This document shows, piece after piece, positions 21,936 to 33,900 of a DNA stretch of 64,000 nt. The notes beneath the pieces are model-generated. The model had not been told where the DNA came from and ran no database searches. It saw only the letters and a list, made by a program, of their open reading frames with translations. The position numbers were made by a program, and so were the translations under genes. Source of the stretch: Oenanthe sinensis. Taxonomy: Eukaryota; Streptophyta; Magnoliopsida; Apiales; Apiaceae. Positions within the stretch are counted from its first letter, which is position 1; each line of letters begins with the position of its first letter. The DNA lies in NCBI GenBank assembly GCA_028671895.1, contig CM053794.1:22368501-22432500 (forward strand). Reading direction: 5' to 3'.

Positions 21936-22341
21936 AAGTCAGAAAATGATGGCAACTTAATCACAAACTCTAGTTTTTGACAGATTATTCCATTTTCACT
22001 TAGAAAATAGAATAATAATTTACAGACTTCATTTCTTAGATAAATAAAACCCATTTATTCATCTTAAAAAAAAAGAAATGTGTCTGATTGATATTCCTGA
22101 ATCTTTAATTATCACACTTGTTATTTAATAATGCACAAGTATAATAATTCTTTTCAGGCTTTCTCAGAACAAGAAAATAGTTCCAAGATAGTTTTAAAAA
22201 CATTTGTTAACAATATGTACAACAATATAACTGACATATTTATAAACATATACCAGTTTTGTTTCACTTAGATAAATCATTTGAGTTCATGTCTGTGAAA
22301 CAATTGTTGTAACAGTTGAAAAGATATATTTATTTGGCCAC

Positions 22342-25300
22342 CTAACTTGAAGAGTTTAGCATTCCAATTTCACTAACCAACCTGTTGAAGGTGGCTTCAT
22401 CAAGTGGTTTAGTAAATATATCAGCCAACTGTTTTTGTGTAGGAACATAGAATAATTTAATTACTCCATTTTCTGCATGTTCCCTTATGAAATGGTACCT
22501 TACATCAATATGCTTTGTCTTGGAATGGTTGACTGGATTGGCTACAATTGAGATGGCACTAGTGTTGTCACACATAATAGGAATTCCTTCTAACACTAGT
22601 CCATAGTCCCTTAGTTGATTCCTGATCCAAAGCACTTGAGCACAACAACTTCCTGCAGCAATATATTCAGCCTCAGCTGTGGAAGTAGAAACTGATTGTT
22701 GCTTTTTGCTAAACCAAGATACCAATCTCTGTCCAAGAAATTGACAGCTTCCTGAGGTACTTTTTCTATCCACTCTGCACCCAGCAAAATCAGCATCTGA
22801 ATATCCAACTAAGTTGAATCCTGTTTCTTTAGGGTACCATAACCCCATGAATGATGTTCCTTTTAGATACCTCAGAATTCTTTTGACAGCAATGAGATGA
22901 GATTCTTTGGGGTTTGCCTGGAACCTTGCACATAGGCATGTAGAGAACATTATGTCAGGTCTACTAGCTGTGAGATAAAGGAGAGATCCAATCATTCCTC
23001 TGTAGGTCTTCATGTCTACACTTTTTCCTTTCTTATCTTCATCAAGTTTTGTAGCTGTAGACATTGGAGTCTTGGCAGTAGAACAGTCTTGCATGTCAAA
23101 CCTTTTGAGTAAGTCATTGATGTACTTTGTTTGACTTATGAAAATGCCATCATCCCTTTGACTTATTTGAAGGCCTAAAAAATAATTGAGCTCTCCCATC
23201 ATGCTCATCTCATATTCACCTTGCATTAGCTTAGAGAACCTTTGACACAGTTTTTCATTTGTAGATCCAAAAATGATATCATCTACATAGATTTGAACAA
23301 GTATGATATCCTCACCATGCTTTTTGTAGAAAAGAGTTTTGTCAATAGTTCCTCTAGTAAAATGATTTTCTAGAAGAAATTTTGACAAGGTGTCATACCA
23401 TGCTCTAGGGGCTTGTTTGAGTCCATACAATGCTTTAATGAGTCTGTAAACAAAGTCTGGAAAATTTGGATCTTCAAAGCCAGGAGGTTGCTGCACATAA
23501 ACTTCCTCTTCTAATTCACCATTGAGAAATGCACTTTTCACATCCATTTGATATACCTTAAAATTTGAGTGTGCTGCAAAGGCTAGAAAAATTCTAATTG
23601 CTTCCAATCTTGCAACAGGAGCAAAAGTCTCATCATAGTCAATGCCTTCTTCCTGGGAATAGCCTTTTGCAACCAGCCTTGCTTTGTTTCTTATAACTAT
23701 TCCATGTTCATCCATTTTGTTCCTATAGACCCACTTAGTGCCAATTACCGACCTGTCCTTTGGAGGTGGCACTAATTCCCAAACATTGTTTCTCACAAAT
23801 TGATTCAATTCCTCTTGCATGGCAATTATCCAGTCTGGATCCAACATGGCTTCTTCAATCCTTTTTGGTTCATTTTGAGACAGAAAGCAAGCAAATAGGC
23901 ATTCATTTATAGTTGCTCTTCTTGTCCTTACACCTTCATCAGGATTTCCAATGATTTGATCAGCTGTGTGAGCTCTACTCCATTTAATTTGATGAGCTCC
24001 ATCTCTATCATTTGAACTTGTTTCTTCCTGATTGAAGTGATTGCCAATAGTTGCAGATCCTTGAGAATCTCCCCCTGAGTGAATGCTAGGATTGTGTGGA
24101 GAATTCTCAAGTTGAATATGACTGTAGTCTTCATTTTCTCTTTCCACATTTGTTCCATGTGAGATATCTACATGTGACTCTTCATGCATATTGGTAACAT
24201 TTTCAGTTGCAAATGTTCCAGTCTCTATTTCATTTTCAAACCTCAAGGTGTCACAGTTTTCTCCTTCCAGATTCATAGTAGGGAACTTGAAATCATCAAA
24301 TGTCACATTTGTGCTTTCCATAATCTTCTGTTGATCAATCACATATACTCTATAGACAGTTTTGTCCAAAGAGTATCCCACAAAAATTCCTTCATAAGCC
24401 TTGGCTTCAAACTTCCCAAGGTTGTTGACATCATCTTTGAGAACAAAGCACTTGGTTCCAAACACATGCATGTATTTTACAGATGGTCTTCTATTTGTCA
24501 TGATGTGATAAGGAGTTTTTCCAACTGGTTTTGTGATGAGTGTCCTGTTTTGAGTGTAGCATGCAGTTCTAACAGCTTCAGCCCAAAAGCTAGTTGGTAG
24601 ACTGGCTTCTGCTAACATGGTTCTTGCAGCTTCAATGAGAGTTCTGTTCTTTCTCTCAACCACTCCATTTTGTTGTGGAGTTCTTGGGGCTGAAAATTGG
24701 TGAGTGATTCCTTTTTCCTTGCAGAATTCATTGAGTATAGCATTTTTGAATTCTGTACCATTATCACTCCTTATGGCAACTACTGGTGTAGGGCCTTTAT
24801 CCAATCTTTTCAAATTTTCAATGATGATCTCAGGAGCTTCATCTTTTGAGTGCAAGAATTCCACCCAAGTGTATTTTGAAAAGTCATCAACCATGACTAG
24901 AGCAAATCTTTTCTTAGACATGGACATGACATTTACTGGTCCAAACAGATCCATATGAATTAATTGTAGTGGTTTTGTGATTGAAGTGAATTCCTTACTC
25001 TTGTGACTAGATCTCTTCATTTTCCCTTTTTGACATGCCTCACATAATCCTTCTATGCAGAATTCAAGTGTGCGCAGGTCCTTCACTAATTCTCTTTTGA
25101 CTAAAGAATTAATGTTCTTGAGATTTAGGTGAGATAATCTCTTATGCCAGAGCATACTTTCATTTTCTGAGGCCTTTGTGTAGAAACAGCAAATCTTCTC
25201 CTTGTTTGCAGAGTCCAAATCTGCTACAAACAGGCTTCCTTTTCTTACTCCTTGCAGAGCAAATTCCTTTGTCTTCCTGTGTGATATGAGACACAGTTCC

Positions 25301-25575
25301 TTATCAAACTCCACCTTCAAATCTTTGTTGCAGAATTGAGTGATGCTGAGAAGATTATGCTTCAAACCACTGACTAGGGCTACATCTTCAATGACAACAT
25401 TTCCATGAATCAATTTGCCATATCCCATGGTAAAACCAGTGCTGTTGTCTCCAAAGGTTACCATTGGGCCAGCCTCATCCTTGAACTGTGACAGCAGGGC
25501 CTTGTCACCAGTCATATGCCTTGAACAGCCACTGTCCAAAATCCACATGACCTTCTTCTTACTTGTGCCCTGCAA
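22342..25575 (-). CDS. Copia element A pol: protease, integrase, reverse transcriptase, RNase H
   Basis: The polyprotein carries all steps of retrotransposition after transcription. Domains in order: aspartic protease with LDSGCSRHMTGD near residues 12-24; HHCC zinc region (WHKRLSHLN, then CEACQKGK) near 140-190; integrase core with catalytic Asp in HMDLFGP, Asp in RSDNGTEF (about 267-275) and Glu in NGVVERKNRT (about 300-308); reverse transcriptase with QMDVKSAFLNG and YVDDIIFGS (about 760); and RNase H with GYSDADFAG (about 920), STAEAEYIA and KHIDVRYHF. It ends QLADIFTKPLD...GMLNSSS. About 1077 residues is normal for copia pol. The open frame has no ATG at its beginning: it opens right after a TGA, at TTG-CAG-GGC, and is in a different frame from gag. 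Confidence 0.93.
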   Translation of the reverse strand: MQGTSKKKVMWILDSGCSRHMTGDKALLSQFKDEAGPMVTFGDNSTGFTMGYGKLIHGNVVIEDVALVSGLKHNLLSITQFCNKDLKVEFDKELCLISHRKTKEFALQGVRKGSLFVADLDSANKEKICCFYTKASENESMLWHKRLSHLNLKNINSLVKRELVKDLRTLEFCIEGLCEACQKGKMKRSSHKSKEFTSITKPLQLIHMDLFGPVNVMSMSKKRFALVMVDDFSKYTWVEFLHSKDEAPEIIIENLKRLDKGPTPVVAIRSDNGTEFKNAILNEFCKEKGITHQFSAPRTPQQNGVVERKNRTLIEAARTMLAEASLPTSFWAEAVRTACYTQNRTLITKPVGKTPYHIMTNRRPSVKYMHVFGTKCFVLKDDVNNLGKFEAKAYEGIFVGYSLDKTVYRVYVIDQQKIMESTNVTFDDFKFPTMNLEGENCDTLRFENEIETGTFATENVTNMHEESHVDISHGTNVERENEDYSHIQLENSPHNPSIHSGGDSQGSATIGNHFNQEETSSNDRDGAHQIKWSRAHTADQIIGNPDEGVRTRRATINECLFACFLSQNEPKRIEEAMLDPDWIIAMQEELNQFVRNNVWELVPPPKDRSVIGTKWVYRNKMDEHGIVIRNKARLVAKGYSQEEGIDYDETFAPVARLEAIRIFLAFAAHSNFKVYQMDVKSAFLNGELEEEVYVQQPPGFEDPNFPDFVYRLIKALYGLKQAPRAWYDTLSKFLLENHFTRGTIDKTLFYKKHGEDIILVQIYVDDIIFGSTNEKLCQRFSKLMQGEYEMSMMGELNYFLGLQISQRDDGIFISQTKYINDLLKRFDMQDCSTAKTPMSTATKLDEDKKGKSVDMKTYRGMIGSLLYLTASRPDIMFSTCLCARFQANPKESHLIAVKRILRYLKGTSFMGLWYPKETGFNLVGYSDADFAGCRVDRKSTSGSCQFLGQRLVSWFSKKQQSVSTSTAEAEYIAAGSCCAQVLWIRNQLRDYGLVLEGIPIMCDNTSAISIVANPVNHSKTKHIDVRYHFIREHAENGVIKLFYVPTQKQLADIFTKPLDEATFNRLVSEIGMLNSSS

Positions 25576-25586
25576 TCAAGCACAAA

Positions 25587-28079
25587 TCAAGTTTTCTTTG
25601 GTACCCAAACAAGGTTGGGTCCTTTATGCTTAGTCACATGAATATCCTTCCTGTTCTTAACAGTCTCAGTCACTTGCACATGCACATTTTCATTTTTCTT
25701 GTTTTGATTTTTTGCTTGATTAGTGCTTTCAGAACTAGATGCATGCTTAGGTGACATGGAGTGTTTTCTGTGTTTCACAGGACTAGCAGATTTAGGCCTA
25801 GGACTGTTGATATACAAATTCTGACTTATGCATCCATCAACAAACTGTTTCCTGAGCCTAAAGCAGGTATTCATGATATTCATGTTACATGGCATACAAT
25901 CAAATTTGTCACAAAATTTATGATTATCATGCATTAAAGGCTTAACATAACCACAGGCAAACTTATCATTTCCCACAACAGGTTTCTTGCACAAGTGAGT
26001 AAGATGATTTGTTGAACCACAGTTTTTACAAATCTTTCTTGGTGCATTATGAACAGGTGCATAGTTGTTGTGTTTGTTAATGCCTATTTTTCCATTTCTA
26101 TTAGCCTTTTTCTTTTTAGCATGCATAGCATCATTTTTCTGAGCATCCTGTTTAGTTTCAGTTTGAACAGGAGTGGACTTGGTTCTGATTGTGGGTTCTT
26201 CTTTTTCAACAGAGGCCAAATTTCTTTCAATTGCTTCCTTATCCTCATCATCTAATTGTTGTTTGATAACCATACTGGCTTCATCTACTTCAACAGTAGC
26301 CTTCTTAAAAATTGGTTCTTTGACATTTTTCAAAATATGAGGATTACCTTGGATTTCAATCTTTTTGCCTCTTGTTAAAACAGATTTTTTCTTTTTAAGA
26401 TTCTCATAATCAAAACCAACTCCAATCCTAGTGCTTTCCTTGTTCTTCTCATGAAACTCTTTAACAATGGTTGCTGAGTTTTGATAAGATCTAATTTTCA
26501 ACTCATTTTCAGAAATTTGTTCTTTAAGAAACTTCTCAATTTGTTCAGAACAAACAATTTTGTTCTTGAGATACTCATTTTCCTGTTTAAAGTTTTCCAT
26601 GTTTATAACAGACAATTCTAGAGTCTCATTTCTTGCAACTAGTTCCTCATTAGCTTTCACTAACCTAGCAATCTCCTCATAAGCAGCAGTCATACTGGTG
26701 TGAATATTAAACATCTCAATACTTAAATCTTCCACAGTTTTCTTGTATTGAGAATTTGACATATCAAGAGAGATTAAAGAAGGTACCTGAGAGTTCGAGG
26801 ATGAAGTTCCAGCATGTGAGTTGGCCATGAGTGCCAGATTCCCATATTCTTCCTCCTCATCTTCATCCGTATCATCCCAGCATTTTCCTTCAGCAATATA
26901 GGCTTTTCCTGTCTGCTTTTTGAGAAGAGCTTCATACTTGGCTTCCAACTCCAAGTAGTCTTTATCTTTCTTGATTGACTTAGGTTTGTTGCATTCTGTT
27001 GCAAAGTGTCCAAGATCATTACAGTTATAGCATCTTATCTTGGATCTATCAACTGTTCCAGTCTTGTATCCTCCATTATTGGAGCTTCTCTGTGGATTCC
27101 TTCCTTTGCTTGAAGACTTGAAGGTTGGTTTTGGTTTGAAACTTTTGTTTCTTTTGAATCTCAAATTTCCAAACTTCTTTGCCATGAAGGCCATTGTTTT
27201 GTTGTCCATGCCTTCAAGTTCTTCAATGGTGTAGAAGTCATCTTCTTCTGACTCACTCTTGATGGAGTCCTTGTCTTCCTGTTCCTGATCTTCAATCATC
27301 TCAGATTTCAACTTCCTGCTTGTACCAGTCTTTTCAATTGTTGATGGTTCCTTAGCAACCAGGGCATTTGAGACATTTGCCATTTTTCCTCTATTTGCTA
27401 AAATGGCCTTCTTTTGATAAAATTCCAGCTCATATGTTTTCAGTATTCCATAGAGTGTCTCAAGTGGAAGTTTTGTCAAATCTCTTCCTTCTCTTATTGC
27501 AGAGATTTTATGCTCCAGGTGCTCTGGGAGAGTTAACAAAAACTTCATGTTTTTCTCCTTTGTTTCATAATATTTCCCATGAAGTTGAAGATCATTGATC
27601 AGTTTATTGAACCTTTCAAATACTTCAGTTATGCCCTCATTTGATTTTGACATGAATGCTTCATATTGGGAAACAAGGAGCTGCCTTTGATTCTCTCTTA
27701 CTTCCTCAGTTCCTTCACACAGAATTTCTATTGTCTCCCATATGTGTTTGGCAGATGTACAATTGACAATATTGTTGTACATCACAAGATCCAGTGACTC
27801 AATTAATATTAACATTAAGCTATTGTCAAGAGAAACCTTTTCCTTCTCTGAGTCTGTGTACTGAGATGGATCTTTAGGTATCCATGTTGCAGGAATAACT
27901 TCAGACCCACTAGTAGTTTCAGGAACTAGAGTTACTGGCATGAAAGGACCATTCTTTAATATTTCTGGATACATGGGGTTTGCAGCCTTTATGAACATCA
28001 GCATCTTCTTCTTCCATAGGTTGTAATTTTCTCTGTCAAAGGTAGGAATCTTTATGCTGCTTAACTTCTGAGAACTCAT
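25587..28079 (-). CDS. Copia element A gag, about 830 aa, two CCHC knuckles
   Basis: I chose the ATG at 28079 (MSSQKLSSIKIPTFD). The open frame extends further up, but only into the primer binding site and LTR edge, with no ATG. The N-terminus has the plant copia gag pattern YNLWKKKMLMF, followed by a UBN2-type capsid region with LLVSQYEAF. A zinc knuckle CYNCNDLGHFATEC lies near residues 348-361, and a second, CKNCGSTNHLTHLC, near 682-696. A long coiled-coil-like segment rich in Glu, Asn and Lys lies between them. The product should form the virus-like particle and bind element RNA. It stops in LVWVPKKT-TGA, 11 bp before the pol frame opens. Confidence 0.9.
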   Translation of the reverse strand: MSSQKLSSIKIPTFDRENYNLWKKKMLMFIKAANPMYPEILKNGPFMPVTLVPETTSGSEVIPATWIPKDPSQYTDSEKEKVSLDNSLMLILIESLDLVMYNNIVNCTSAKHIWETIEILCEGTEEVRENQRQLLVSQYEAFMSKSNEGITEVFERFNKLINDLQLHGKYYETKEKNMKFLLTLPEHLEHKISAIREGRDLTKLPLETLYGILKTYELEFYQKKAILANRGKMANVSNALVAKEPSTIEKTGTSRKLKSEMIEDQEQEDKDSIKSESEEDDFYTIEELEGMDNKTMAFMAKKFGNLRFKRNKSFKPKPTFKSSSKGRNPQRSSNNGGYKTGTVDRSKIRCYNCNDLGHFATECNKPKSIKKDKDYLELEAKYEALLKKQTGKAYIAEGKCWDDTDEDEEEEYGNLALMANSHAGTSSSNSQVPSLISLDMSNSQYKKTVEDLSIEMFNIHTSMTAAYEEIARLVKANEELVARNETLELSVINMENFKQENEYLKNKIVCSEQIEKFLKEQISENELKIRSYQNSATIVKEFHEKNKESTRIGVGFDYENLKKKKSVLTRGKKIEIQGNPHILKNVKEPIFKKATVEVDEASMVIKQQLDDEDKEAIERNLASVEKEEPTIRTKSTPVQTETKQDAQKNDAMHAKKKKANRNGKIGINKHNNYAPVHNAPRKICKNCGSTNHLTHLCKKPVVGNDKFACGYVKPLMHDNHKFCDKFDCMPCNMNIMNTCFRLRKQFVDGCISQNLYINSPRPKSASPVKHRKHSMSPKHASSSESTNQAKNQNKKNENVHVQVTETVKNRKDIHVTKHKGPNLVWVPKKT

Positions 28080-28113
28080 CTTGATCTTTAGTCTGTATGT
28101 TTGTTTACAGCCT

Positions 28114-28126
28114 GGCTCTGATACCA
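28114..28126 (-). other. Primer binding site of element A (initiator tRNA-Met type)
   Basis: In element sense TGGTATCAGAGCC lies 2 nt after the 5' LTR. This matches the complement of the 3' end of plant initiator methionine tRNA used by copia elements. Confidence 0.9.
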
Positions 28127-28128
28127 CT

Positions 28129-29380
28129 TGTTAGGAATTTAGAGGCCCAGAAGTTACAGAGGGGGGGGTGAATGTATACTTCAAAAATTTTCTTGTTTTT
28201 GAAAAGAACTTGTTCGAAGCTTGAAGAGCAGATGGAATTACGAAGGTGTTTATCAAGACATATAACAGGAAATAATATAGACACAGATGTAACTTTCAAT
28301 CTAATTTTGTATTAGAATGATCTTTGCTACAATCTGAAATTCAGTTTGAATTTCAGCTTCTTGTTCTGGGATTCTTACTATTGTAAAAATGCTCAAAGAC
28401 ACTATCAAATGTGGCTGTGCATAAAGTATATAGACAACATGTCCTGTGCACATGCTCACATGAGACAGTTTAGCTAAAACTAGAAATAGACAGAGATTGC
28501 TTTACATTTGATTAATGACTATTTCTAGCTAACACTGTAGTGACAGTCTGCTCCATCCTGCCTTATCTCTTCTGTCACTTTTCTTGGCTTATCTTCCCAG
28601 CTACATTGTAGACTTGTCTCTGTCTGTGCAGGTTTGACTTATCCTGCATAAACAGAGCTGCAACATCATCTGTCTTGTTCTGCAATTCTTCCTTGAAACT
28701 AGCTTCTTTTGCAGTCGAGTACTCTTCTTGAAATTGGTTCGATAAGTCAAGGAGATTGACTTCTCGAACAGCTGTGACTTCTCGATTGATCCGGAATACT
28801 TGATTTCTCGAATGTCTAGACTTCTCGATCGCATACTCAGCTTGATGACTTCTCGATCAGATTAGACTTCTCGAATACATGCTTGATATTGACTTCTCGA
28901 ATGACTCAGCCTTATCACTTCTCGAATGCTCCATTTGCTAGCTTCTCGAATTGTTTATTTTCACTTCTCGAATGCCTCATAATTGACACTTCTCGACTGG
29001 ATTCAATACCTGACTTGTCGAATGACTGACTTCTCGATCGAGTACTAAGCAGATAGAAGTTTTGAGACTTCTCGAAATGTTTCCACAGTTCTGACTTCTC
29101 GAATGGCTGACTTCTCGACCAAGTAACTTGCCTTAGTAGAATTCTCAGATAACTTCTCTTTTTATTTTCTTCACAGTCTTCTTTGTCTGGTTGCATGATT
29201 CAATTTGAATCTTCTAACTGACTTTATTTCTGACTTAATTTACAATTTGAAGATAAACAGAGAAAACTTCTAGTTACAAATTACACATGAATTACTAAGT
29301 CACTAGTCTATTACAGAAGCACAAACTAAGTTACAGCAAGACAGATAATTAAATAGGCTAGGCTTGATTTAAGTCCAACA
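28129..29380 (-). repeat. 5' LTR of element A (1252 bp)
   Basis: Same sequence as 15551-16809 apart from the shorter poly-G run (8 G). It ends at 29380 and is followed by the ACATG target duplication. Confidence 0.95.
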
Positions 29381-29876
29381 ACATGATTTATTAGAAGTTG
29401 AATATAAATAACTTTGTGATAAATTTATTGTTATTTATTTTTTGATGCTTGATCTTTAATTTATATAAGTGGTGGTCTATTATTTTTTAGATGGAACCAC
29501 ATTCAATTTAGATAAAAGAATAAATTAACTTTTTATTATAGATAGCGTCTTTTTGAAAAATCAAAATAGTTTCGATTTTTAATAATTTAATGCCTTTTCT
29601 AAAATTTCTAATTACTATAATAATGTATTTTCTAAAATTTTAAAATTTATCTTATGAATAATAATAATTTACTTGACTTGAGGAGAAAGTTTAGGAGATT
29701 ATAACGTAGTTTAGATTTTTCATAATTTGGAGAAAGTTTAAGAGAATATAAAGTAACTTATATTTTTTTTATAATTTTTAATATCTACTAATTCAAAAAT
29801 TCGAAGAAACTAAAAAAATACATTGAGACAATTTGGGAGCACCATATAATTGCTCTCGTCTTCTCCTTCATATTGA

Positions 29877-30927
29877 TATATTGGTATTAACTGATAGAAT
29901 TTTTATTAATTTAGGATATGATTTTGTGCATCCATTAAAACAACATTTCCTATACATATTTCTTATTATTATAATTATAATTGATTTGAAAAATGAATGG
30001 GAAGAGAGAAAGAAACAGGAAAAAATGGTGTATAAAAATAGAGAAACAAATATTTGATTAATAAAAATAAAATAAAGAATGATTCTAAATTTAAAAAAAA
30101 ATAAGAAATAAAATAATTGTCCTAATTTTAAAAAGAATTATTATAGCACTGACATGAAATTTTGTAAATTTTAAGTTAAGAACTCATATGGGTAATTCAT
30201 TGAACTTCTCTCAATCAACTTTTTTGTTGAATCATTACCTAGATATAGGACATGCTTTGTTTTTTTCTTCCAATTATTATTACTAAAACAATTGATTCCA
30301 AACAGTGGATGCAAGCATGTGCACCTGAGCTTATGGGTCCAGTTTTGATTATAACAATTAACAGAACAGGCCGGGAAAAGAACATATCATTGACACAATA
30401 TTTACAGGATCCTCTAGAATAGGTGACCCAACGTGCACCCATGTGCTTTTTTGGCCAAGATGCTGTTTCAAGACGATTTTTAATATTTACTCTGTTTTAC
30501 TCTAAATAATGTCATTTATTACAAATAATTTTTTGCTCTGGTCATGTAACATTTTTCTTTTTTCGAGAAATGAAACTCGTATAGGTAATCTGTTGGAATT
30601 ACTCAAAATAGTTACTTATTGCTTGCTTACCATTTATCAAGGAGTAAAATTTATTTTGTAAACAAATTATTTTTGATAGTGGATGGACAGACAGACAAAC
30701 AACTGGAGTTTGACAGATAAAGACACAGTGTAATCTTTGCATTGAATTTTTTCAAACTTAGAAAAAGGTAAAGAATATCCAGACTATAAATCTAAAATAC
30801 AAAAAGTGAGTGACAGGAAAGCTTACAAGATGAAAACAATTAAAGAAGAAAAAGAAAAGATACAAACAGAATAACCAGCCAAAACCAACCCATATTCATT
30901 ATCACTACAATTTCAACTTTCTATCTG
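29877..30927. other. Intergenic, includes 3' region of the receptor kinase gene
   Basis: AT-rich. Open frames at 29833-30057 and 30442-30239 show no domain. The kinase 3' untranslated region probably occupies roughly the last 150-200 bp before 30928. Confidence 0.4.
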
Positions 30928-33900
30928 TCACCTTCCATCTGCAGATGTGAATGATTCAGCAAACCCATAAGGCAATGTTGGTATACTAGTGGTAGTATTA
31001 TCTAAACTTGCAACGAAGGAAGATGAGGCTGAAGAATCTGCATGACTTCTACCTTCAAATGCTTGCCATTTTTTAAGTGCTTGTGGCAAAGACATATCAA
31101 GATCAATACCATATATGTCGTCGGCACTTTGGTCGGATGGTTGCCAGAGCTCTACAAGAGATGATAACACATTGACTGCATGACCCATGTCAGGCCTCTG
31201 ATATGGCTCTCTGGCACAGCAGTGGCCTGCTAGTTCCGCTGTGGTGTGTATGTTGGAAAGGGTTTCTTCGTTAAGGTCGAGTGTGGGATCGATAGCCTTA
31301 CGGAATGTATCCTTGTTTAGGTGCATTCTTCGGAACCATGTTACCAGATGCATACTTTCTTCGGGCTGGCTTTCATCAAGTGCCTTTCTTCCTGTGATTA
31401 GCTCCATTAAGATCACCCCGAAACTGAAGACATCGACCTTTGTGGTGACACGTCCAGTTACTGCAATAAAACATGATTCGATAAGATTTAGGACTGATTC
31501 GTGGACCTAAGAATCGATAATGCAAGTGCATGTTTATATGGTTTGATACCAATAAAAAACAACATAAAAATTCCAGTTAGGAAAGGTTCCAATTTCCATG
31601 TATCCCTTGAGTTTTTATCTGATATATAATTCAAAAACAATAATGTATACTGCTGTATGGATAAACAACTATATTAGCTAAGGATAGCAGAAGTATAGAA
31701 GAGAAACATAATTTTGTAATATAGAAGACAATTTTCTTTGAAAACGATAAGGGAATTCAGAACACACCTGCATACTCTGGTGCAAGATACCCAAAAGTTC
31801 CAGCAATTCTTGTCTCGACGGACCCTTTACCTTCAGGAGCCAAGCGTACAAGACCAAAATCTGAAACCTTGGCTCTCATATCATCACCAAGAAGAATGTT
31901 TGAGGGCTTCAGGTCCCTATGTATGAAACTTTGGTGGGCCAAACCATGAAGGTATTCAACACCTCTTGCAACATCCAATGCAATGGTCAACCTTCTTGTC
32001 CAGTCCAGTGGCTTTAACCCTTCTTCTGCCCAATTGAAAAGATGACTGCTAAGTGTTCCTTGAGGCATGTATTCATATACAAGAAGCTTTTCGTTTCCAT
32101 CTAAACAGTAGCCAAGCAGAGCAACAAGATGTCGATGTCGAACCTTTGTCAAAACGGCAATTTCAGACTTGAATTCAGTCAGGCCCTTTCCTATGATCAC
32201 CCCACCATCCGATCTCTTCACAGCAATCTTAGTTCCATCATGCAGTTCCCCTTTGTAGACCGTACCAAAGCCTCCTTGCCCCAATATATTTTCTTCACTA
32301 AAGTTGTTTGTCACATTTTTCAGAACTTGTATGGAAATAACCATGTTACCTGCCTCAACCATTTGGACATCATTAGTCGTTTCATTTGCAGGAAGCGTAT
32401 GTACTTCGCTAACAGCACCCACACTAACACTTGATCCTGCAACTGTGATCTTCATACTTTCATTATCCGATCCCGAAAGTCGAGGATGAATTACCATAGC
32501 GTTAGGGCTTTGTACTCTGCTAAAGCGCTTTTGCCTACTTTTGTAAAAACAAAAAGCAGCCAAGCCAATCAAGACTATCACAAAAAGACCCCCAAGTAAA
32601 GAAAGCACAATGATTCCAACAGAACTTCTAGACTTCTTACCACTATTTTGGGAATTATCATCATTTCCAGAACTAGAAGTGCCATTGGAACTGCTGCCAG
32701 GAGAAGAATCACTCTTATCCTTTCCAATATCTGTGTTCCCGTCCGTTTTAAAATTCAAATTAGTGTTGAAAGCTGGCAACTTACCATGAAGCTGATTGTA
32801 TGACACATCAAGCATAGTTAGTGCAGGTAGAGTTGCGAGTTCTTCCGGGATTGTACCCGTTATATTATTATCCGCAAGAATTAGTTTTTGCAAAGATTTC
32901 AGTGCACCAAATTCAGGAGAAATAGTACCTGTTAGTCCCATCTTCTCAAAATTAACAATAGTAATATTTCCGTCGCTACAAGTGATTCCCACCCAACTTA
33001 AACAAGGATCATTCCCCTTCCAGTTGTCTGCAAATTTCGTTGGATAACCAAATGATTTCACAATTGAAAGCAATGAATTCACTCTAGGATCACAGTCACC
33101 AGCTTTAGGCAAACAAAAGCTATTACTATCCTTCACCATATCCAAGCTAACCGAATTCTTAAACACAGGCATCGGTCCTTGAAACATATTATTTGTCAAA
33201 TTAACAACTTTCAAAGACTCAAGATTTACCAAAGACAACGGAACTGGACCAGTAAACGAATTATCACGAATACTCAAGCTTTCCAATGCCTTCAACTCCG
33301 AAAGATCTGGAAATGGACCAGAAAACGAATTCGAATGCAACCAAATCTCCTTCAAAGATGTCATATTCTGCAAAACATCAACCCTTCCACCAAGTTTACC
33401 ACTACCTCTCTGCCCATTAACCCAAAATGACTCAATTTCCGAACCCGAAAAGCTCAAAGGCAATTCACCCTCCAAGCTGTTAAAAGCAAGGTGCAAATTA
33501 ACCAACCCCGGAAACTCATCAGCCCCAAGAAAATCAGGAATTTTCCCAGTTATATTAGCAGAATTAGCTGAAAAATTCTGAAGGGCAGACGCATTTCGCA
33601 AAGTCTCGGGTATTTCCCAAGAAGAAAAAGGATTATTATCCATTTCAACAGATTGTAATGAGTTCAACTTATTAAAAAAATCAACAGGAACGGAACTAAA
33701 CTGATTATTACTAAGCATCAAAACTTGTAATGAAGACAAGCCATTTAAAGTTGGTAAAGGCCCAGAAATATTATTCCATTGTAGCTCCAAACGCTCAAGT
33801 TCAGACAAGTCTGATAAGTTTGGAGGGAGTGTACCTTGGAGATTTTGATGCCCAATTTGAATCTTGGTCACCCTTTTCCCTTCTGAGCAAACTACATGGC

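Larger units (their letters stand above)
15551..29380 (-). mobile_element. Ty1/copia LTR retrotransposon A (Sirevirus-like, with ORF3), 13.8 kb, intact
   Basis: The element is bounded by LTRs at 15551-16809 (3') and 28129-29380 (5'). Target duplications of 5 bp (ACATG) stand at 15546-15550 and 29381-29385. On the minus strand the order is 5' LTR, tRNA-Met-type primer binding site, gag, pol, motif array, ORF3, polypurine tract, 3' LTR. The protease-integrase-RT-RNase H order of pol places it in Ty1/copia. The extra ORF after pol and the large gag resemble Sireviruses. All three ORFs are open, so it may be autonomous. The LTRs appear to differ only in a poly-G run. Confidence 0.95.
14653..29876 (-). 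mobile_element. Helitron-like unit 2, split by copia element A
   Basis: On the minus strand the element begins TCAATATGAAGGAGAAGACG after an A (29877) and ends CTAG (14656-14653) followed by a T, as Helitrons inserting between A and T do. Just inside the 3' end is a GC hairpin, GTCGCG-TTT-CGCGGC (plus-strand view, about 14665-14680), about 10 nt before CTAG. Removing the 13,830-bp copia insertion and its 5-bp duplication leaves about 1.39 kb. It abuts unit 1 head to tail. No Rep/helicase is present, so it is non-autonomous. Confidence 0.65.
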
